Assembly (NCBI GenBank): GCA_900765165.1
Contig: CAAFQR010000003.1
Span: forward strand, 1-64,000
Reading direction: 5' to 3'
DNA: 64,000 bases
From: Veillonellaceae bacterium
GTDB taxonomy: Bacteria > Bacillota > Negativicutes > Veillonellales > Veillonellaceae
This document shows positions 54,342-64,000 of the stretch, piece by piece; position 1 is the stretch's first letter, and the number at the start of each line of letters is the position of its first letter. The notes under the pieces were generated by a model. The model did no database searches. It had not been told where the DNA came from and saw only the letters and a program-made list of their open reading frames with translations. A program made the translations under genes and the position numbers.

Positions 54342-55649
54342 ATGGATAGTTTATTTGAGGATTTGGAGCCGAAGCGCTTTGAACCATTAGCGGTGCGCTT
54401 GCGTCCTCGAACGTTAGATGATTTTTTCGGTCAGAATAAAACGGTCGGGAAGGGAAGTTTCTTGCGGGCCATGATTGAAGCAGACACCATTCCGTCATTG
54501 TTGTTTTATGGACCTTGTGGTACCGGCAAGACGACGCTAGCGGGCATCATTGCCGCCATGACCCACAGCCATTTTGTGAAATTAAACGCCACCAACGCTG
54601 GTACCGGTGAGCTTCGGTCTGTTATCGAAGAGGCGCGGAAGCGAATTCGGTCGCTCCAGCAGCGCACCATCTTGTTCCTCGACGAAATTCATCGCTTCAA
54701 TAAAGGCCAGCAGGACGTGCTGTTGCCTTGCGTAGAAGATGGCACCATTATCCTCATCGGCGCCACCACGGAAAATCCGTTCTTCGAGGTGAATCGACCG
54801 CTGTTATCGAGATTGCGACTCATTACGTTAGATTTGCTCACGCCGGATGCTATTGCGTCCATCGTCCGTCGCGCTTTAACCGATGAGAAGGATGGTCTTG
54901 GTGCGAAGAAGCTGACTGCCGATGACGATGTATTACAGGCCCTCGGTGAATTCGTCAACGGCGATGCGCGCATGGCCCTCAATATTATTGAACAAGCGGC
55001 GGCCATGGTGCCGAACGGTGCAGCCATTACCGCGGAGATTCTCGAGTCCGTGTTAGGTCGTCGCATTTATACGTACGACAAAAAGGGCGACAGCCATTAC
55101 GATACGATTTCCGCGTTCATCAAAAGCATGCGCGGTTCTGACCCGGATGCGGCGGTGTATTATTTGGCGCGTATGATTGAAGCCGGTGAAGATCCCAACT
55201 TCATCGCTCGTCGTATTGTCATTTGTGCTGCCGAAGATGTGGGCCTCGCCGACCCGCAGGCATTGGTAGTGGCCAACGCAGCGGCGCAGGCGGCGCACAT
55301 GGTAGGCTTCCCGGAAGCGCGTATCATCTTGTCCGAAGCGGTGGTGTACATTGCGCTGGCGCCGAAGAGCAACAGTGCGTACTGTGCTATTGATGCGGCT
55401 ATTTCCGAAGTGCGCCATGGGGCGAACGGTCAGGTGCCGCCTCATTTGCGCGATGCCCACTACAGCGGCGCTGCCAAATTAGGCCACGGCACGACGTACA
55501 AATATAGCCATAGCTATCCCAATGGCTATACGCCACAACAATATTTGCCTACTGAAATAAAAAACAAGCGCTTTTACGAAGGGATTGACCGCGGCAGGGA
55601 AGGGGAGCTGCTCGCTCGTTGGCGCCAAATAACCGGTAAGACAAAGTAA
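54342..55649 (+). CDS. rarA: Replication-associated recombination protein A (RarA/MgsA AAA+ ATPase)
   Basis: A 435-residue clamp-loader-like AAA+ ATPase acting at stalled replication forks. It begins with PLAVRLRPRTLDDFFGQ; Walker A GPCGTGKTT is at residues 57-65, Walker B is ILFLDEIHRFNK, the sensor region is ATTENPFFEVN, and the C-terminal MgsA domain has DPDAAVYYLARMIEAGEDP and LAPKSNSAY. ATG 54342 follows AAGGAGGGAG. It corresponds to yrvN of Bacillus, likewise next to 6S RNA. Confidence 0.95.
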   Translation: MDSLFEDLEPKRFEPLAVRLRPRTLDDFFGQNKTVGKGSFLRAMIEADTIPSLLFYGPCGTGKTTLAGIIAAMTHSHFVKLNATNAGTGELRSVIEEARKRIRSLQQRTILFLDEIHRFNKGQQDVLLPCVEDGTIILIGATTENPFFEVNRPLLSRLRLITLDLLTPDAIASIVRRALTDEKDGLGAKKLTADDDVLQALGEFVNGDARMALNIIEQAAAMVPNGAAITAEILESVLGRRIYTYDKKGDSHYDTISAFIKSMRGSDPDAAVYYLARMIEAGEDPNFIARRIVICAAEDVGLADPQALVVANAAAQAAHMVGFPEARIILSEAVVYIALAPKSNSAYCAIDAAISEVRHGANGQVPPHLRDAHYSGAAKLGHGTTYKYSHSYPNGYTPQQYLPTEIKNKRFYEGIDRGREGELLARWRQITGKTK

Positions 55650-55690
55650 CGGAAAGTCTTGGGGATTCGTGGTATTTCCCCATGAAAGTA

Positions 55691-55699
55691 TGCTATAAT
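55691..55699 (+). promoter_or_regulatory. Extended -10 promoter of ftsK
   Basis: TG-C-TATAAT at 55691-55699, a perfect extended -10 without a good -35. The leader contains a GC-rich hairpin (GCTTCTCC/GGGGAGGC around 55730-55751). Confidence 0.5.
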
Positions 55700-55788
55700 T
55701 AAATGCTAAGGATATAGCTTAGAACGGTTAGCTTCTCCGGTGGGGGAGGCGACTGAAATATATAATATCGGAGTGTGAAATAATACGT

Positions 55789-58713
55789 ATGGCGGAACAA
55801 AAACGCAGCACCGGCACGACGACGCGCAAACGAGCGACGACGACGAAACGAAAGCCGGCAGCAAAAACAAAAAAGAAAAGTGACGCAAAAGGTAGCTTTA
55901 CAATCCGCAAGGAGGTAAAAGGCGTTATCATCATGGCCATTGCGGTCATTGCCTTCTTGGGGATATTTGGTATGGCCATCGGTAGCTTTGGCGATGTGTT
56001 GTCCGGTATCTTCCGGTATGGCTTCGGTTATGGTGGCATCGTGCCCTGCGTGGTTTTATTTTACGCAGGCTTTCGCATCTTGTATGACGAAACAGGGTTT
56101 CATATTACACGACGCGGCATTTTATTCTCTATTTTCTTTGTCTTGCTCATAACGCTGGTAACGTTAATCCGCGTGCCGGACGGACAGGAAATGCAGACTA
56201 CGAACTTAGCGGACCAAGGCGGCGTCGTTGGCGGCCTCGTATCCGTTGTGTTGCGCGCTGCCTTTGGTAGTGCGGCTATCTTCGTCGATATTGTTGCCAT
56301 TCTGGTTATGGTGTGTGTGATCTGGAAAATGTCGATGCGCAAGGGCATGCATAAGGCGAAGGAAAAAACCGAAGTGGGCCTTGACGTAGCGAAAGCCGTT
56401 ACGGAAGAAAAGGTGCAGCAGGTTAAGGAAAAATATACGGAATGGAAGATTGAGCGCGCCGAACGCCGTGCCGCTTACAATCAGGAAAAGGATACGCGCT
56501 TTGATAAGAGCGCCGCTGCGGAAGTGTTAGCCGCCGGGGCGCGTACCTTGGCGGAAGAAAAGGCCGACGCTGACGCCGATGCCATTGCGCAAAAACGTCA
56601 GGCTGAAGAATTAGAACAGCTTCGCCGTCGCCGCGATGCCGAAGAAGCAGCGGCAAGAGCTGCGGCCGAAAGTACTGCTGCATTGGTTGACGACGCGCCG
56701 AGCCAGGATGCTGCTAGTCACAGCGAACCGAGCTATGCAAGTCATAGTGAACCAAGCTATGCGAGTCATAGTGAAGTTTCGGCCCAGGACGTTCAACCTA
56801 GCGAAGCGAGCCATGTAGAAGCTGGTAATGAGGAAGCTAAGTCCAATGTAATGCCTTGGGAACGACCGTATGTGGAAGCGGAAGCTACTCAGGAAGCATC
56901 TCAGGCTGACCATGCTGATCAACAGACTACCCATGACGCAGGTCCGGTAGCACTGGCTACAACGGATGAAGAACCACCGGTAGAACCGGTTGAAATGGCT
57001 ACGATGGCTAAGGAAATAAAGGATGTTGAAAAGGGCCGTTTTGTAGGACCTGTAGCGCATCCGAATGTGGCACCGCCACAATTATCGCCTGTATCGACTA
57101 TGCCGGCACCGACACCATCTCGTCGTTGGGCTGCTGCCGCTGCTGCTGCAGCGACTATTTCTGACGGCTATGATGGGTATGATAGCTTCAGCGATGAACA
57201 TCGCGAAGTACCGACCATGAATGACACGTCGGAAGACACGAAGGCTGTAGCAGTTACGACGGAAGGGGTCGTAGTACGCCGCATTGAACGACCGTATCGC
57301 TTCCCGTCCCTCAATATGTTATCTCATGGGAAAGCGAGCACTGTATCTCAGGAAGAAGTAACTCATAACGTAGAAACGCTGGAAAGCACGTTAAAGAGTT
57401 TCGGCGTAACGGCTCATGTCGTTAACGCTACAAAGGGACCGGCGGTAACTCGTTATGAATTGGAACCGGCACCGGGTACCAAGGTAAGTAAAATCTTAGG
57501 CTTAACCGACGATTTGAAATTGAACTTGGCCGCTACGGATATTCGTATGGAAGCGCCGATTCCGGGTAAATCCGCTATCGGTATCGAAGTGCCGAACCGT
57601 TCCATCTCGCCAGTCCATCTGCGCGACGTGTTGGAATCGGAAGATTTCCGCAAAGCTCGCGGCGGTATTCCGGTAGGTCTTGGTAAAGACATTGCCGGTA
57701 AGGCGGTTATTACCGACTTGGCTAAAATGCCGCACTTATTGGTAGCCGGTTCTACCGGTTCCGGTAAATCGGTGTGCGTGAATACGTTGATTTCCAGTAT
57801 TCTCTTTAGCCGTAAGCCGGAAGAAGTTAAGTTAATCCTCATCGACCCGAAAATGGTTGAGTTATCTATTTATAATGGCATTCCGCACTTGATGGTGCCG
57901 GTTGTTACTGACATGAAGAAGGCCGCTGCTGTACTTCGCTGGGCGGTCCGTGAAATGGAAGCCCGTTATCGTACGATGGCTACCGTTGGGGCCCGCAACA
58001 TTAGCGGTTACAATGAACAGCATCCGAAGACGGCTATGCCACTCGTATTAATTATCATCGACGAATTGGCAGACCTTATGATTACGGCGCCGGACGTAGA
58101 AGAAGCCATCAACCGTTTGGCAGCGAAAGCTCGTGCGGCCGGCATTCATATGGTCTTAGCAACCCAGCGCCCGTCGGTAAACGTTATTACCGGTACCATT
58201 AAAGCGAACGTACCGAGTCGTATTTCCTTTGCCGTAGCAACGCAAATCGACTCCCGTACCATCCTTGATATGGCGGGCGCCGAAAAGCTTCTCGGCAAGG
58301 GCGACATGCTCTTCAATCCCATTGGGGCTAATAAACCGATTCGTATTCAGGGGGCTTTTATTTCAGACGAAGAAGTGGAAGACTTGGTAAACTTTGTGAA
58401 AGCACAGGGTCAGCCGGAATACGACGAATCGGTAATCAACGAAACAGAAGCGGAAACGGAAGAAGTGCACGAAGCTTCGGACGAACCGCGTGACGAATAT
58501 TTAGAACGCGCCGTAGACCTGGTTATGGAATCCGGTCAGGCGTCGGTATCCATGTTGCAGCGTCGCTTCCGCATTGGCTATACGCGCGCCGCACGCCTTG
58601 TGGATACGATGGAAGAAATGAAAATTGTAGGACCTAGCAACGGCTCTAAGGCGCGAGACATCCTCATGTCCCGGGAGCAGGTTAAGGCTTTGTATTTTAA
58701 TGATTCAAAATAA
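55789..58713 (+). CDS. ftsK: DNA translocase FtsK/SpoIIIE
   Basis: A 974-residue septal DNA pump that clears chromosomes at division. A basic N-terminus is followed by four hydrophobic segments (about residues 43-66, 77-95, 108-124, 148-182), and a long acidic Ala/Glu-rich linker with three SYASHSEP-type repeats and a His/Ser/Gln-rich part. The motor has Walker A GSTGSGKS at 654-661, VKLILIDPKMVELS and IIIDELADLM. A C-terminal gamma winged helix (VSMLQRRFRIGYTRAARLVDTME) reads oriented DNA motifs. ATG 55789 has a distant GGAGTG. The length and variable linker are normal for the family. Confidence 0.94.
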   Translation: MAEQKRSTGTTTRKRATTTKRKPAAKTKKKSDAKGSFTIRKEVKGVIIMAIAVIAFLGIFGMAIGSFGDVLSGIFRYGFGYGGIVPCVVLFYAGFRILYDETGFHITRRGILFSIFFVLLITLVTLIRVPDGQEMQTTNLADQGGVVGGLVSVVLRAAFGSAAIFVDIVAILVMVCVIWKMSMRKGMHKAKEKTEVGLDVAKAVTEEKVQQVKEKYTEWKIERAERRAAYNQEKDTRFDKSAAAEVLAAGARTLAEEKADADADAIAQKRQAEELEQLRRRRDAEEAAARAAAESTAALVDDAPSQDAASHSEPSYASHSEPSYASHSEVSAQDVQPSEASHVEAGNEEAKSNVMPWERPYVEAEATQEASQADHADQQTTHDAGPVALATTDEEPPVEPVEMATMAKEIKDVEKGRFVGPVAHPNVAPPQLSPVSTMPAPTPSRRWAAAAAAAATISDGYDGYDSFSDEHREVPTMNDTSEDTKAVAVTTEGVVVRRIERPYRFPSLNMLSHGKASTVSQEEVTHNVETLESTLKSFGVTAHVVNATKGPAVTRYELEPAPGTKVSKILGLTDDLKLNLAATDIRMEAPIPGKSAIGIEVPNRSISPVHLRDVLESEDFRKARGGIPVGLGKDIAGKAVITDLAKMPHLLVAGSTGSGKSVCVNTLISSILFSRKPEEVKLILIDPKMVELSIYNGIPHLMVPVVTDMKKAAAVLRWAVREMEARYRTMATVGARNISGYNEQHPKTAMPLVLIIIDELADLMITAPDVEEAINRLAAKARAAGIHMVLATQRPSVNVITGTIKANVPSRISFAVATQIDSRTILDMAGAEKLLGKGDMLFNPIGANKPIRIQGAFISDEEVEDLVNFVKAQGQPEYDESVINETEAETEEVHEASDEPRDEYLERAVDLVMESGQASVSMLQRRFRIGYTRAARLVDTMEEMKIVGPSNGSKARDILMSREQVKALYFNDSK

Positions 58714-58728
58714 TTAAGGAGGACCACC

Positions 58729-59178
58729 TTGGCATCAATCGGTGAGGAGTTGCGTCGCGAACGGCAACGGCGCGGTGTGACGATTAAAGACGTAGAACAG
58801 GTCTTGCATATTCGGGCAGCCTATCTGGAAGCCTTGGAAGAAGACAATTATAAAATTATCCCCGGCGACGTGTATGTGAAGGGGTTCATCGGCAATTATG
58901 CAGATTATTTGGGCCTGGACCGGCAGCGGCTGGTGGAAAGCTACAAATCATTGATTGGCGAGCCACCGGGAATTCCCTTGCGCCGGTTGAAGCCGCGCAA
59001 GCTCCATGAGCACGAAGACGTGGAACGGGAACCGGAAACACTGCAGCCCGGCTCTCAGCGTTTAACCTACACGTCTCGCCGGCAGCGGCGACAGAAGACG
59101 ATGGCGCAGGAACGCATTGCGCTGGCTATTATACTCGTCTTTGTTGTTTTATTTTTAGTGTGGTTGTTCCTCTTTTAG
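58729..59178 (+). CDS. RodZ-like helix-turn-helix membrane protein
   Basis: A 149-residue protein with an N-terminal HTH_25/Xre-type fold (IGEELRRERQRRGVTIKDVEQVLHIRAAYLEALEEDNYKIIPGDVYVKGFIGNYA in overlapping segments), a basic linker and one C-terminal membrane helix (about 128-149). This is the RodZ plan without the periplasmic domain; RodZ links MreB filaments to the membrane. The start is TTG 58729 after AAGGAGG, 15 bases behind ftsK, the usual ftsK-rodZ-like order in Firmicutes. Because the periplasmic part is missing, a cell-shape role is likely but not certain. Confidence 0.82.
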   Translation: MASIGEELRRERQRRGVTIKDVEQVLHIRAAYLEALEEDNYKIIPGDVYVKGFIGNYADYLGLDRQRLVESYKSLIGEPPGIPLRRLKPRKLHEHEDVEREPETLQPGSQRLTYTSRRQRRQKTMAQERIALAIILVFVVLFLVWLFLF

Positions 59179-59217
59179 GCGAGGAACACAGTAACGAGCC
59201 CTACAAATTCAGTATGC

Positions 59218-59245
59218 TTGACTTAGTGAATGACCAAAGTATCAT
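59218..59245 (+). promoter_or_regulatory. Promoter of the solute-binding protein gene
   Basis: TTGACT (59218-59223), 16 bp, TATCAT (59240-59245). Confidence 0.5.
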
Positions 59246-59293
59246 AAGTCAAATGTAGCGGTCTGTGTCATAATAGAAGCGGAGGCAATTGGC

Positions 59294-60334
59294 ATGAAAC
59301 GATTCTGGCCCTTGGCATTGCTAGTGATCTTTGTACTGGCCGTGCTGGCTGTAGGGACACATTTGGAAGAAAATCGTCAAAAAGAGCGCTCGGCTGAGCC
59401 GGTGCGTGCAACCTTGACGGTATATACGGATTTGCCCAACTCCGTGACAAGCCTGTTGGCGCAACAATATGAAATGCTGTATCACGTGCGCATTCAGATG
59501 ATGCCTTTAACGGAAGATCAGCTGGCGGCACGCATGACGTTGCCATCGGCCGAACAAAGCGGTGACCTGGTGCTCACGTCGCGTGATAATTTGGCGCTCG
59601 CTGCGAAGTACAAGCAGTTTAAACCGGTGTTAAGTGAAGGGGTGGACGAAATCTCGGACCGCTTCAAAAATCCGGATGCGCTGTGGGTTGGCGTCTGGTA
59701 TGACCCGATTATCTTTGCGCAGAGCAATTCATTTTACAATGATAAGGGTCGCTATATTACAACGTGGCACTCGCTGGCTTTACCAGGTACCTGGTCAGTG
59801 GTGATGACGGACTTTGTAGCGTCCAGGACGGCAGCGAATATGCTGTACAGCTTTGTTGAGCGTTATGGCGAACAGGAAGGCATGCAGTATTTCGTTAATT
59901 TAAAGCCCCATGTAGTGCAGTATGCTAAGTTTTTAAGCACGCCGGTGCGCTTAGCATCGCTTGGCGAAACGGATATTGGCATTGGCAATTATTCCGATGG
60001 GCAACAGTATATTAGTCATAAGTATCCGGTTAAGATTATATTCCCCGCCGATGGTACGCCGTACTATTTGACCGGTGTGGGCTTATTGCAAAGCTCTAAG
60101 AATGTAGAGGAGAGCACGCGGTTCATCAAGTGGCTCTTGTCTAAGCAGGCCGCGCAATTCTTAACGGATAATGGTATTTTCTTCGTGTATACGAACCCGG
60201 AAATTCCTCGACCTACCGATTCTTTAGGACGAGAACCGGCGCTGTTTGATACAGTCGGTGGATACACTGAGGACGGCAAGAAAGCCTTGCTGGATAAATG
60301 GATTAGTCAAGTGCGTTTCAGAAAGGATTCATAA
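59294..60334 (+). CDS. Extracellular solute-binding protein (type 2 periplasmic-binding fold)
   Basis: A 346-residue periplasmic protein of the family 1 / Fe3+-binding-like ABC substrate-binding group. An N-terminal hydrophobic segment (about 4-22) has no lipobox Cys and no obvious AxA site, so it may be a membrane anchor. LTVYTDLPNSVTSLLAQQYE is the typical first strand and helix; DLVLTSRDNLALAAKY, VWYDPIIFAQSNSFY and the C-terminal IKWLLSKQAAQFLTDNG with following Asn-Pro-rich segment match the group. No permease or ATPase gene is adjacent. The ligand is unknown. ATG 59294 follows GGAGG; the stop overlaps the rimO start (TAATG). Confidence 0.82.
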   Translation: MKRFWPLALLVIFVLAVLAVGTHLEENRQKERSAEPVRATLTVYTDLPNSVTSLLAQQYEMLYHVRIQMMPLTEDQLAARMTLPSAEQSGDLVLTSRDNLALAAKYKQFKPVLSEGVDEISDRFKNPDALWVGVWYDPIIFAQSNSFYNDKGRYITTWHSLALPGTWSVVMTDFVASRTAANMLYSFVERYGEQEGMQYFVNLKPHVVQYAKFLSTPVRLASLGETDIGIGNYSDGQQYISHKYPVKIIFPADGTPYYLTGVGLLQSSKNVEESTRFIKWLLSKQAAQFLTDNGIFFVYTNPEIPRPTDSLGREPALFDTVGGYTEDGKKALLDKWISQVRFRKDS

Positions 60335-61680
60335 TGAGCAAAAAATTAGGGTATGTTAGCTTAGGCTGTGCAAAGAATTTGGTAGATACGGAAGTCATGT
60401 TGGGCGCATTACAAGCCAACGACTATGAAATCACGGACACCTTAGCCGAAGCAGAATTGATCATCGTCAATACCTGTACGTTCATTGAAAAAGCGAAGGA
60501 AGAATCGATTAATACGATTTTAGAAGTAGCCGAGTATAAGAAGTTTGGCAACTGCAAGGCCTTGATCGTAGCCGGTTGCTTGAGCCAGCAATATCAGGAA
60601 GAGTTATTTGCGGAAATTCCGGAAATCGATGCCCTTATCGGTACCGGTTCGTGGAACCGCATTATGGAAGCCGTTGAGGCGGTAGCTGACGGTAAGCGAG
60701 CTTGCATCATGGACTCCATGTCCAATATTTACGACGAACGGATGCCGCGTATGCAGACTACGCCGCAGTACAGCGCGTACGTTAAAATCGCCGAAGGCTG
60801 TAACAACGGCTGTACCTTCTGTATTATTCCGAAGGTGCGTGGTGCGTTCCGCAGCCGTCCTATCGAATCCATTGTGGATGAAGTGACGAAGCTGGCGGCC
60901 CGCGGCGTTAAGGAAGTAGTGCTCATCGCGCAGGATACGACGCAGTATGGCGCCGATTTAAATAACGGCACGCCGATGCTGACGGAGCTGTTGCGTGAAT
61001 TGGTGAAGGTGGATGGCATTCACTGGTACCGCTTGCTCTATTTATATCCGAAGCATTTCAGTGATGAATTGCTCGACTTCATCGTTAACGAACCGAAAAT
61101 TTGTAACTATATCGACTTGCCGTTACAGCATATTAATACTGATATTTTGCGCCGTATGAACCGCAAGGATACGCGTGACGACATCGAACAGCTTTTGACG
61201 AAGGTACGTGCTAAGGCTAATCACGTAACGCTCCGTACGTCCTTTATCGTTGGCTTCCCGGGCGAAACGGACGAGCAGTTCCAGGAATTGTGCGAATTCG
61301 TTAAGCAGGTGCGCTTCGATAACATGGGCGTGTTCACTTACTCTCAGGAAGACGGCACCGTAGCAGGCGCTATGGAAGACCAGATTCCGGAAGAAGTGAA
61401 GGAAGAACGTTATCACACGTTGATGGCTATCCAGGCGGCGATTTCCGAAGAGAACAACCGCGATTTGGAAGGCACTACCGACGAAGGGATTATCGAGGAC
61501 ATCGAGGAAACCGACACCGGTTCCTTGTTGGCGAAAGGCCGCTTGTCTTCACAGGCACCGGATGTGGATGGCAACATGTACATCGAGGACTGCGAAGGCT
61601 TAGAACCGGGCATGATTGTACCGGTTAAGGTGGTACAAGGTTTTTCCTATGATGTAATTGCTGAGGTTAACAGAGACTAA
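60334..61680 (+). CDS. rimO: Ribosomal protein S12 methylthiotransferase
   Basis: A 448-residue radical SAM enzyme that methylthiolates Asp of ribosomal protein S12. The N-terminal MTTase cluster Cys are at 12, 48 and 82 (SLGCAKNLVDTE, NTCTF, GCLSQ); the SAM cluster CNNGCTFC has Cys156, Cys160 and Cys163; VLIAQDTTQYG and RTSFIVGFPGETDEQF are RimO-type; a C-terminal TRAM domain covers the last 65 residues or so. CAKNLVDTE separates it from MiaB. ATG 60334 follows GAAAGGA. cinA follows after 21 bases. Confidence 0.95.
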   Translation: MSKKLGYVSLGCAKNLVDTEVMLGALQANDYEITDTLAEAELIIVNTCTFIEKAKEESINTILEVAEYKKFGNCKALIVAGCLSQQYQEELFAEIPEIDALIGTGSWNRIMEAVEAVADGKRACIMDSMSNIYDERMPRMQTTPQYSAYVKIAEGCNNGCTFCIIPKVRGAFRSRPIESIVDEVTKLAARGVKEVVLIAQDTTQYGADLNNGTPMLTELLRELVKVDGIHWYRLLYLYPKHFSDELLDFIVNEPKICNYIDLPLQHINTDILRRMNRKDTRDDIEQLLTKVRAKANHVTLRTSFIVGFPGETDEQFQELCEFVKQVRFDNMGVFTYSQEDGTVAGAMEDQIPEEVKEERYHTLMAIQAAISEENNRDLEGTTDEGIIEDIEETDTGSLLAKGRLSSQAPDVDGNMYIEDCEGLEPGMIVPVKVVQGFSYDVIAEVNRD

Positions 61681-61701
61681 GAGAGAAATCGAGGGATTGC
61701 T

Positions 61702-62949
61702 ATGATTGTGGAATTAATTGCAACAGGCTCCGAATTATTATTAGGTGATACGATTAACACGAATGTGGCGTACTTAGGCCATGAGCTGAACCGCTTAGGC
61801 TATACGGTGGCCTTTCATTCGACGGTCGGCGATAACCGGGCCCGCATGGAAGCGGTGGTGCGCCAAGCAGCGACCAGAGCGGATATCGTCATTTGCACCG
61901 GTGGTCTTGGCCCAACACAGGGGGATATTACCCGCGAATGCGTGGCGAAGGCTATCGATAAGCCGTTAGTGCTCAATGAAGACGCAGTCCGTGAGGTTAA
62001 GCAGTTTTTCATCGATCGTAATCGTGAAATGCCTGATGTATCCCGTCGTGAAACGATTTTGCCGGAAGGTAGCGTCGTGCTTCATAACTCCGTCGGCGTA
62101 GCGCCGGGCCTTGCCGTGTCGGCTGACAAGGTAACCTTTATCCTGTTGCCTGGTCCACCGTCTGAAATGAAGGCGGTATTTAGTGAATCGGCGGTTCCCT
62201 ATTTGCTGAAGCGCTTCGGCGAACAAGGTGCTATCGTGTCGAAACGCTATGCCGTATATCGCTTGCGCGAGCTGGAATTGGAAGAACGCCTTTTCGATTT
62301 GGTGAAATTACAACACAATCCGACCATAGCATTCTTGATTAAAAATGGCTATATTGAAGTGCGTCTTACCGCATCTGGTAAGACCACGGAAGAAGCACAG
62401 AAGCTCTTAGCACCGTGGGAAAAAATCGTGGAAGAGCGCCTAGGCGACGCGATTGGCCGCGTCTTGACCGACAACCTTCCTAACACCGTAGGGGCCATGC
62501 TGACGGCTCGTAAGGCTACTGTAGCGACGGCTGAATCCTGCACCGCCGGTCTTGTAGGCAAGCGGTTAACGGAAACGGCTGGCAGCAGTTCCTATTATAT
62601 GGGCGGCGTTCAGTCCTATAGTAACGATGTTAAGCATCGCTTGTTAGGCGTGCCGCAGGATATGCTGGACAAATACGGCGCTGTTAGTGAACAGGTGGCC
62701 AAGGCCATGGCTGAAGGGGCTAAGAAGGTTATTGGCACTGATTACGGCGTGTCTACAACCGGTATTGCCGGCCCTGGTGGCGGCACCGCTACGAAGCCGG
62801 TAGGTCTCGTGTGGTTTGGTGTAGCCGGCCCGAAGGGCACTGTGGCGTTCCGCAATGATTTCATTGGCGACCGCGAAAGTATTAGACAAAGTGCAGCCGA
62901 ACAGGCTTTACAATATTTACAACGCTATATGGAAACCGAAGAAGCGTAA
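61702..62949 (+). CDS. cinA: CinA: competence/damage-inducible protein, nicotinamide-nucleotide amidase
   Basis: A 415-residue two-domain protein. The N-terminal MoCF-like domain begins IVELIATGSELLLGDTINTN with ICTGGLGPTQGDITRE and LLPGPPSEMK; the C-terminal PncC amidase domain has ATAESCTAGLVGKRLTE, YYMGGVQSYSNDVK and STTGIAGPGGGT. Members deamidate NMN and recycle ADP-ribose; in several Firmicutes cinA is co-transcribed with recA, as the 17-base gap here suggests. ATG 61702 follows a weak AGAGAG-like site. Confidence 0.94.
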   Translation: MIVELIATGSELLLGDTINTNVAYLGHELNRLGYTVAFHSTVGDNRARMEAVVRQAATRADIVICTGGLGPTQGDITRECVAKAIDKPLVLNEDAVREVKQFFIDRNREMPDVSRRETILPEGSVVLHNSVGVAPGLAVSADKVTFILLPGPPSEMKAVFSESAVPYLLKRFGEQGAIVSKRYAVYRLRELELEERLFDLVKLQHNPTIAFLIKNGYIEVRLTASGKTTEEAQKLLAPWEKIVEERLGDAIGRVLTDNLPNTVGAMLTARKATVATAESCTAGLVGKRLTETAGSSSYYMGGVQSYSNDVKHRLLGVPQDMLDKYGAVSEQVAKAMAEGAKKVIGTDYGVSTTGIAGPGGGTATKPVGLVWFGVAGPKGTVAFRNDFIGDRESIRQSAAEQALQYLQRYMETEEA

Positions 62950-62966
62950 GAAAGGATACATAACAC

Positions 62967-64000
62967 ATGGATGGTAGAGAACAAGCATTAGACAATGCGT
63001 TAAAAAAGATTGAAAAGGATTATGGTAAAGGGGCGATTATGCGCCTTGGTGATGTGGCAAACAGCCTTAACGTAGAAGTTATTTCTACGGGCTGCTTGGC
63101 TATCGACTTAGCCGTTGGTGTCGGCGGGTTCCCGCGCGGCCGTGTGGTTGAAATCTATGGCCCTGAATCGTCCGGTAAAACGACGGTAGCCTTGCACGCT
63201 ATTGCATCGGCCCAGAAGGGCGGCGGCATTGCAGCCTTCATCGACGCCGAACATGCGTTAGACCCGGTATATGCTCGTCATTTGGGCGTTGATATCAACA
63301 GCCTTTTAGTATCCCAGCCGGATAATGGTGAACAGGCTCTTGAAATTACGGAACAGCTCGTACGCAGTGGCGCCGTAGATATTATCGTCGTTGACTCCGT
63401 TGCGGCTTTGGTACCGAAGGCGGAAATTGAAGGCGAAATGGGCGATGCTCACGTAGGTCTTCAGGCGCGCTTGATGAGTAAGGCACTCCGTAAATTGACC
63501 GGTATTATCAGCAAATCCCGTACCGTTGTTATCTTCATCAACCAGCTCCGTGAAAAGGTTGGCGTTATGTTTGGTAACCCGGAAACTACGACCGGTGGTC
63601 GTGCGTTGAAGTTCTATTCCACCATCCGTCTCGATGTTCGTAAAGGCGAAGTCATCAAACAGAACAACGAAAACGTTGGTAGCCGCACGAAGGTTAAGGT
63701 TGTTAAGAACAAGGTAGCACCGCCGTTCAAGGTTGCAGAATTCGACTTAATGTATGGTACCGGCGTTTCCTATGAAGGTACGTTGATCGATATCGCTGCC
63801 GGCATGGACGTTATCAAAAAATCCGGTGCATGGTATTCTTACAACGACGAACGCATGGGTCAGGGTAAGGAAGCTGCTAAGGAATACTTACGCGAACATC
63901 CGGAAATCGCCGCTGAAATCGATAAGATTATTCGCGATACCTTGATGGCCGAACCGGAAAGCTTTGATGTTGTTGGTGAAGAAATTCCGGAAGAACAGGA
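62967..64000 (+). CDS. recA: Recombinase RecA (3' end outside the window)
   Basis: The first 344 codons of RecA, the strand-exchange ATPase and SOS co-protease. It begins [22 protein letters not shown]; Walker [10 protein letters not shown] is at residues 65-73; [46 protein letters not shown] and GRALKFY are all present. The frame is still open at the window edge, within the acidic C-terminal tail (EEIPEEQ), so only a few codons should be missing. ATG 62967 follows GAAAGGA. No SOS box is visible directly upstream, in line with co-transcription from upstream of rimO or cinA. Confidence 0.97.
   Translation, partial: MDGREQALDNALKKIEKDYGKGAIMRLGDVANSLNVEVISTGCLAIDLAVGVGGFPRGRVVEIYGPESSGKTTVALHAIASAQKGGGIAAFIDAEHALDPVYARHLGVDINSLLVSQPDNGEQALEITEQLVRSGAVDIIVVDSVAALVPKAEIEGEMGDAHVGLQARLMSKALRKLTGIISKSRTVVIFINQLREKVGVMFGNPETTTGGRALKFYSTIRLDVRKGEVIKQNNENVGSRTKVKVVKNKVAPPFKVAEFDLMYGTGVSYEGTLIDIAAGMDVIKKSGAWYSYNDERMGQGKEAAKEYLREHPEIAAEIDKIIRDTLMAEPESFDVVGEEIPEEQ

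Noticed and set aside
1..64000. tRNA or rRNA genes
   Set aside because: No cloverleaf with T-loop consensus and no ribosomal RNA sequence was noticed on either strand.

Overview
The window reads as a chromosomal segment of a diderm Firmicute of the class Negativicutes (Veillonella-like; genus not resolved). Two things point there. The housekeeping order is Firmicute: rplU-prp-rpmA, recJ-rel-dtd, hisS-aspS, then 6S RNA and rarA, and ftsK, rimO, cinA, recA. Yet the left third encodes a two-partner secretion system with an outer-membrane TpsB pore, which needs an outer membrane. L27 carries the short N-terminal extension removed by the Prp protease, a Firmicute trait.

Layout. 1-1212: an orphan AAA/ABC-type ATPase. 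1209-1880: a non-coding A-B cassette of two large palindromic elements. 2073-25375: the accessory locus, with a promoter, tpsB, a roughly 20.6-kb tpsA exoprotein region and a small YbjN-like gene. The tpsA reading frame is broken by one in-frame amber codon (7744) and one -1 frameshift (about 15303-15320), and holds three roughly 600-bp tandem repeats. 25372-26320: a second A-B cassette in the same orientation, with further nested arms, lying between convergent genes. 26323-28083: a lactate/2-hydroxyacid dehydrogenase on the minus strand and a second YbjN-like gene behind an operator-like palindromic promoter.

28203 to the end is ordinary core genome, all on the plus strand: a FtsB/DivIC-like protein, an S1-domain protein, ppx-tilS-hpt, ftsH, birA-coaX-dusB, greA-lysS, rplU-prp-rpmA behind a probable L21 leader, hydG, a nine-gene run recJ-rel-dtd-yqgX-perM-fur-hemZ-hisS-aspS, 6S RNA, rarA, ftsK-rodZ-like, a solute-binding protein, rimO-cinA-recA (recA is cut by the window edge).

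The most unusual content is the pair of palindromic elements. Element A (about 218 bp) and element B (about 335 bp) each occur at least twice. Between copies the loops are nearly identical while the stems differ at many positions in a compensated way, as expected for a conserved fold. They lie in the order A-B on both sides of the adhesin locus, and the left end of A overlaps the stop codon of the upstream gene both times. I do not recognise them as a described RNA or repeat family. A second point of interest is a pair of Fur-box-like sites at the promoter of the recJ-aspS run, which itself contains a fur-family gene and hemZ.
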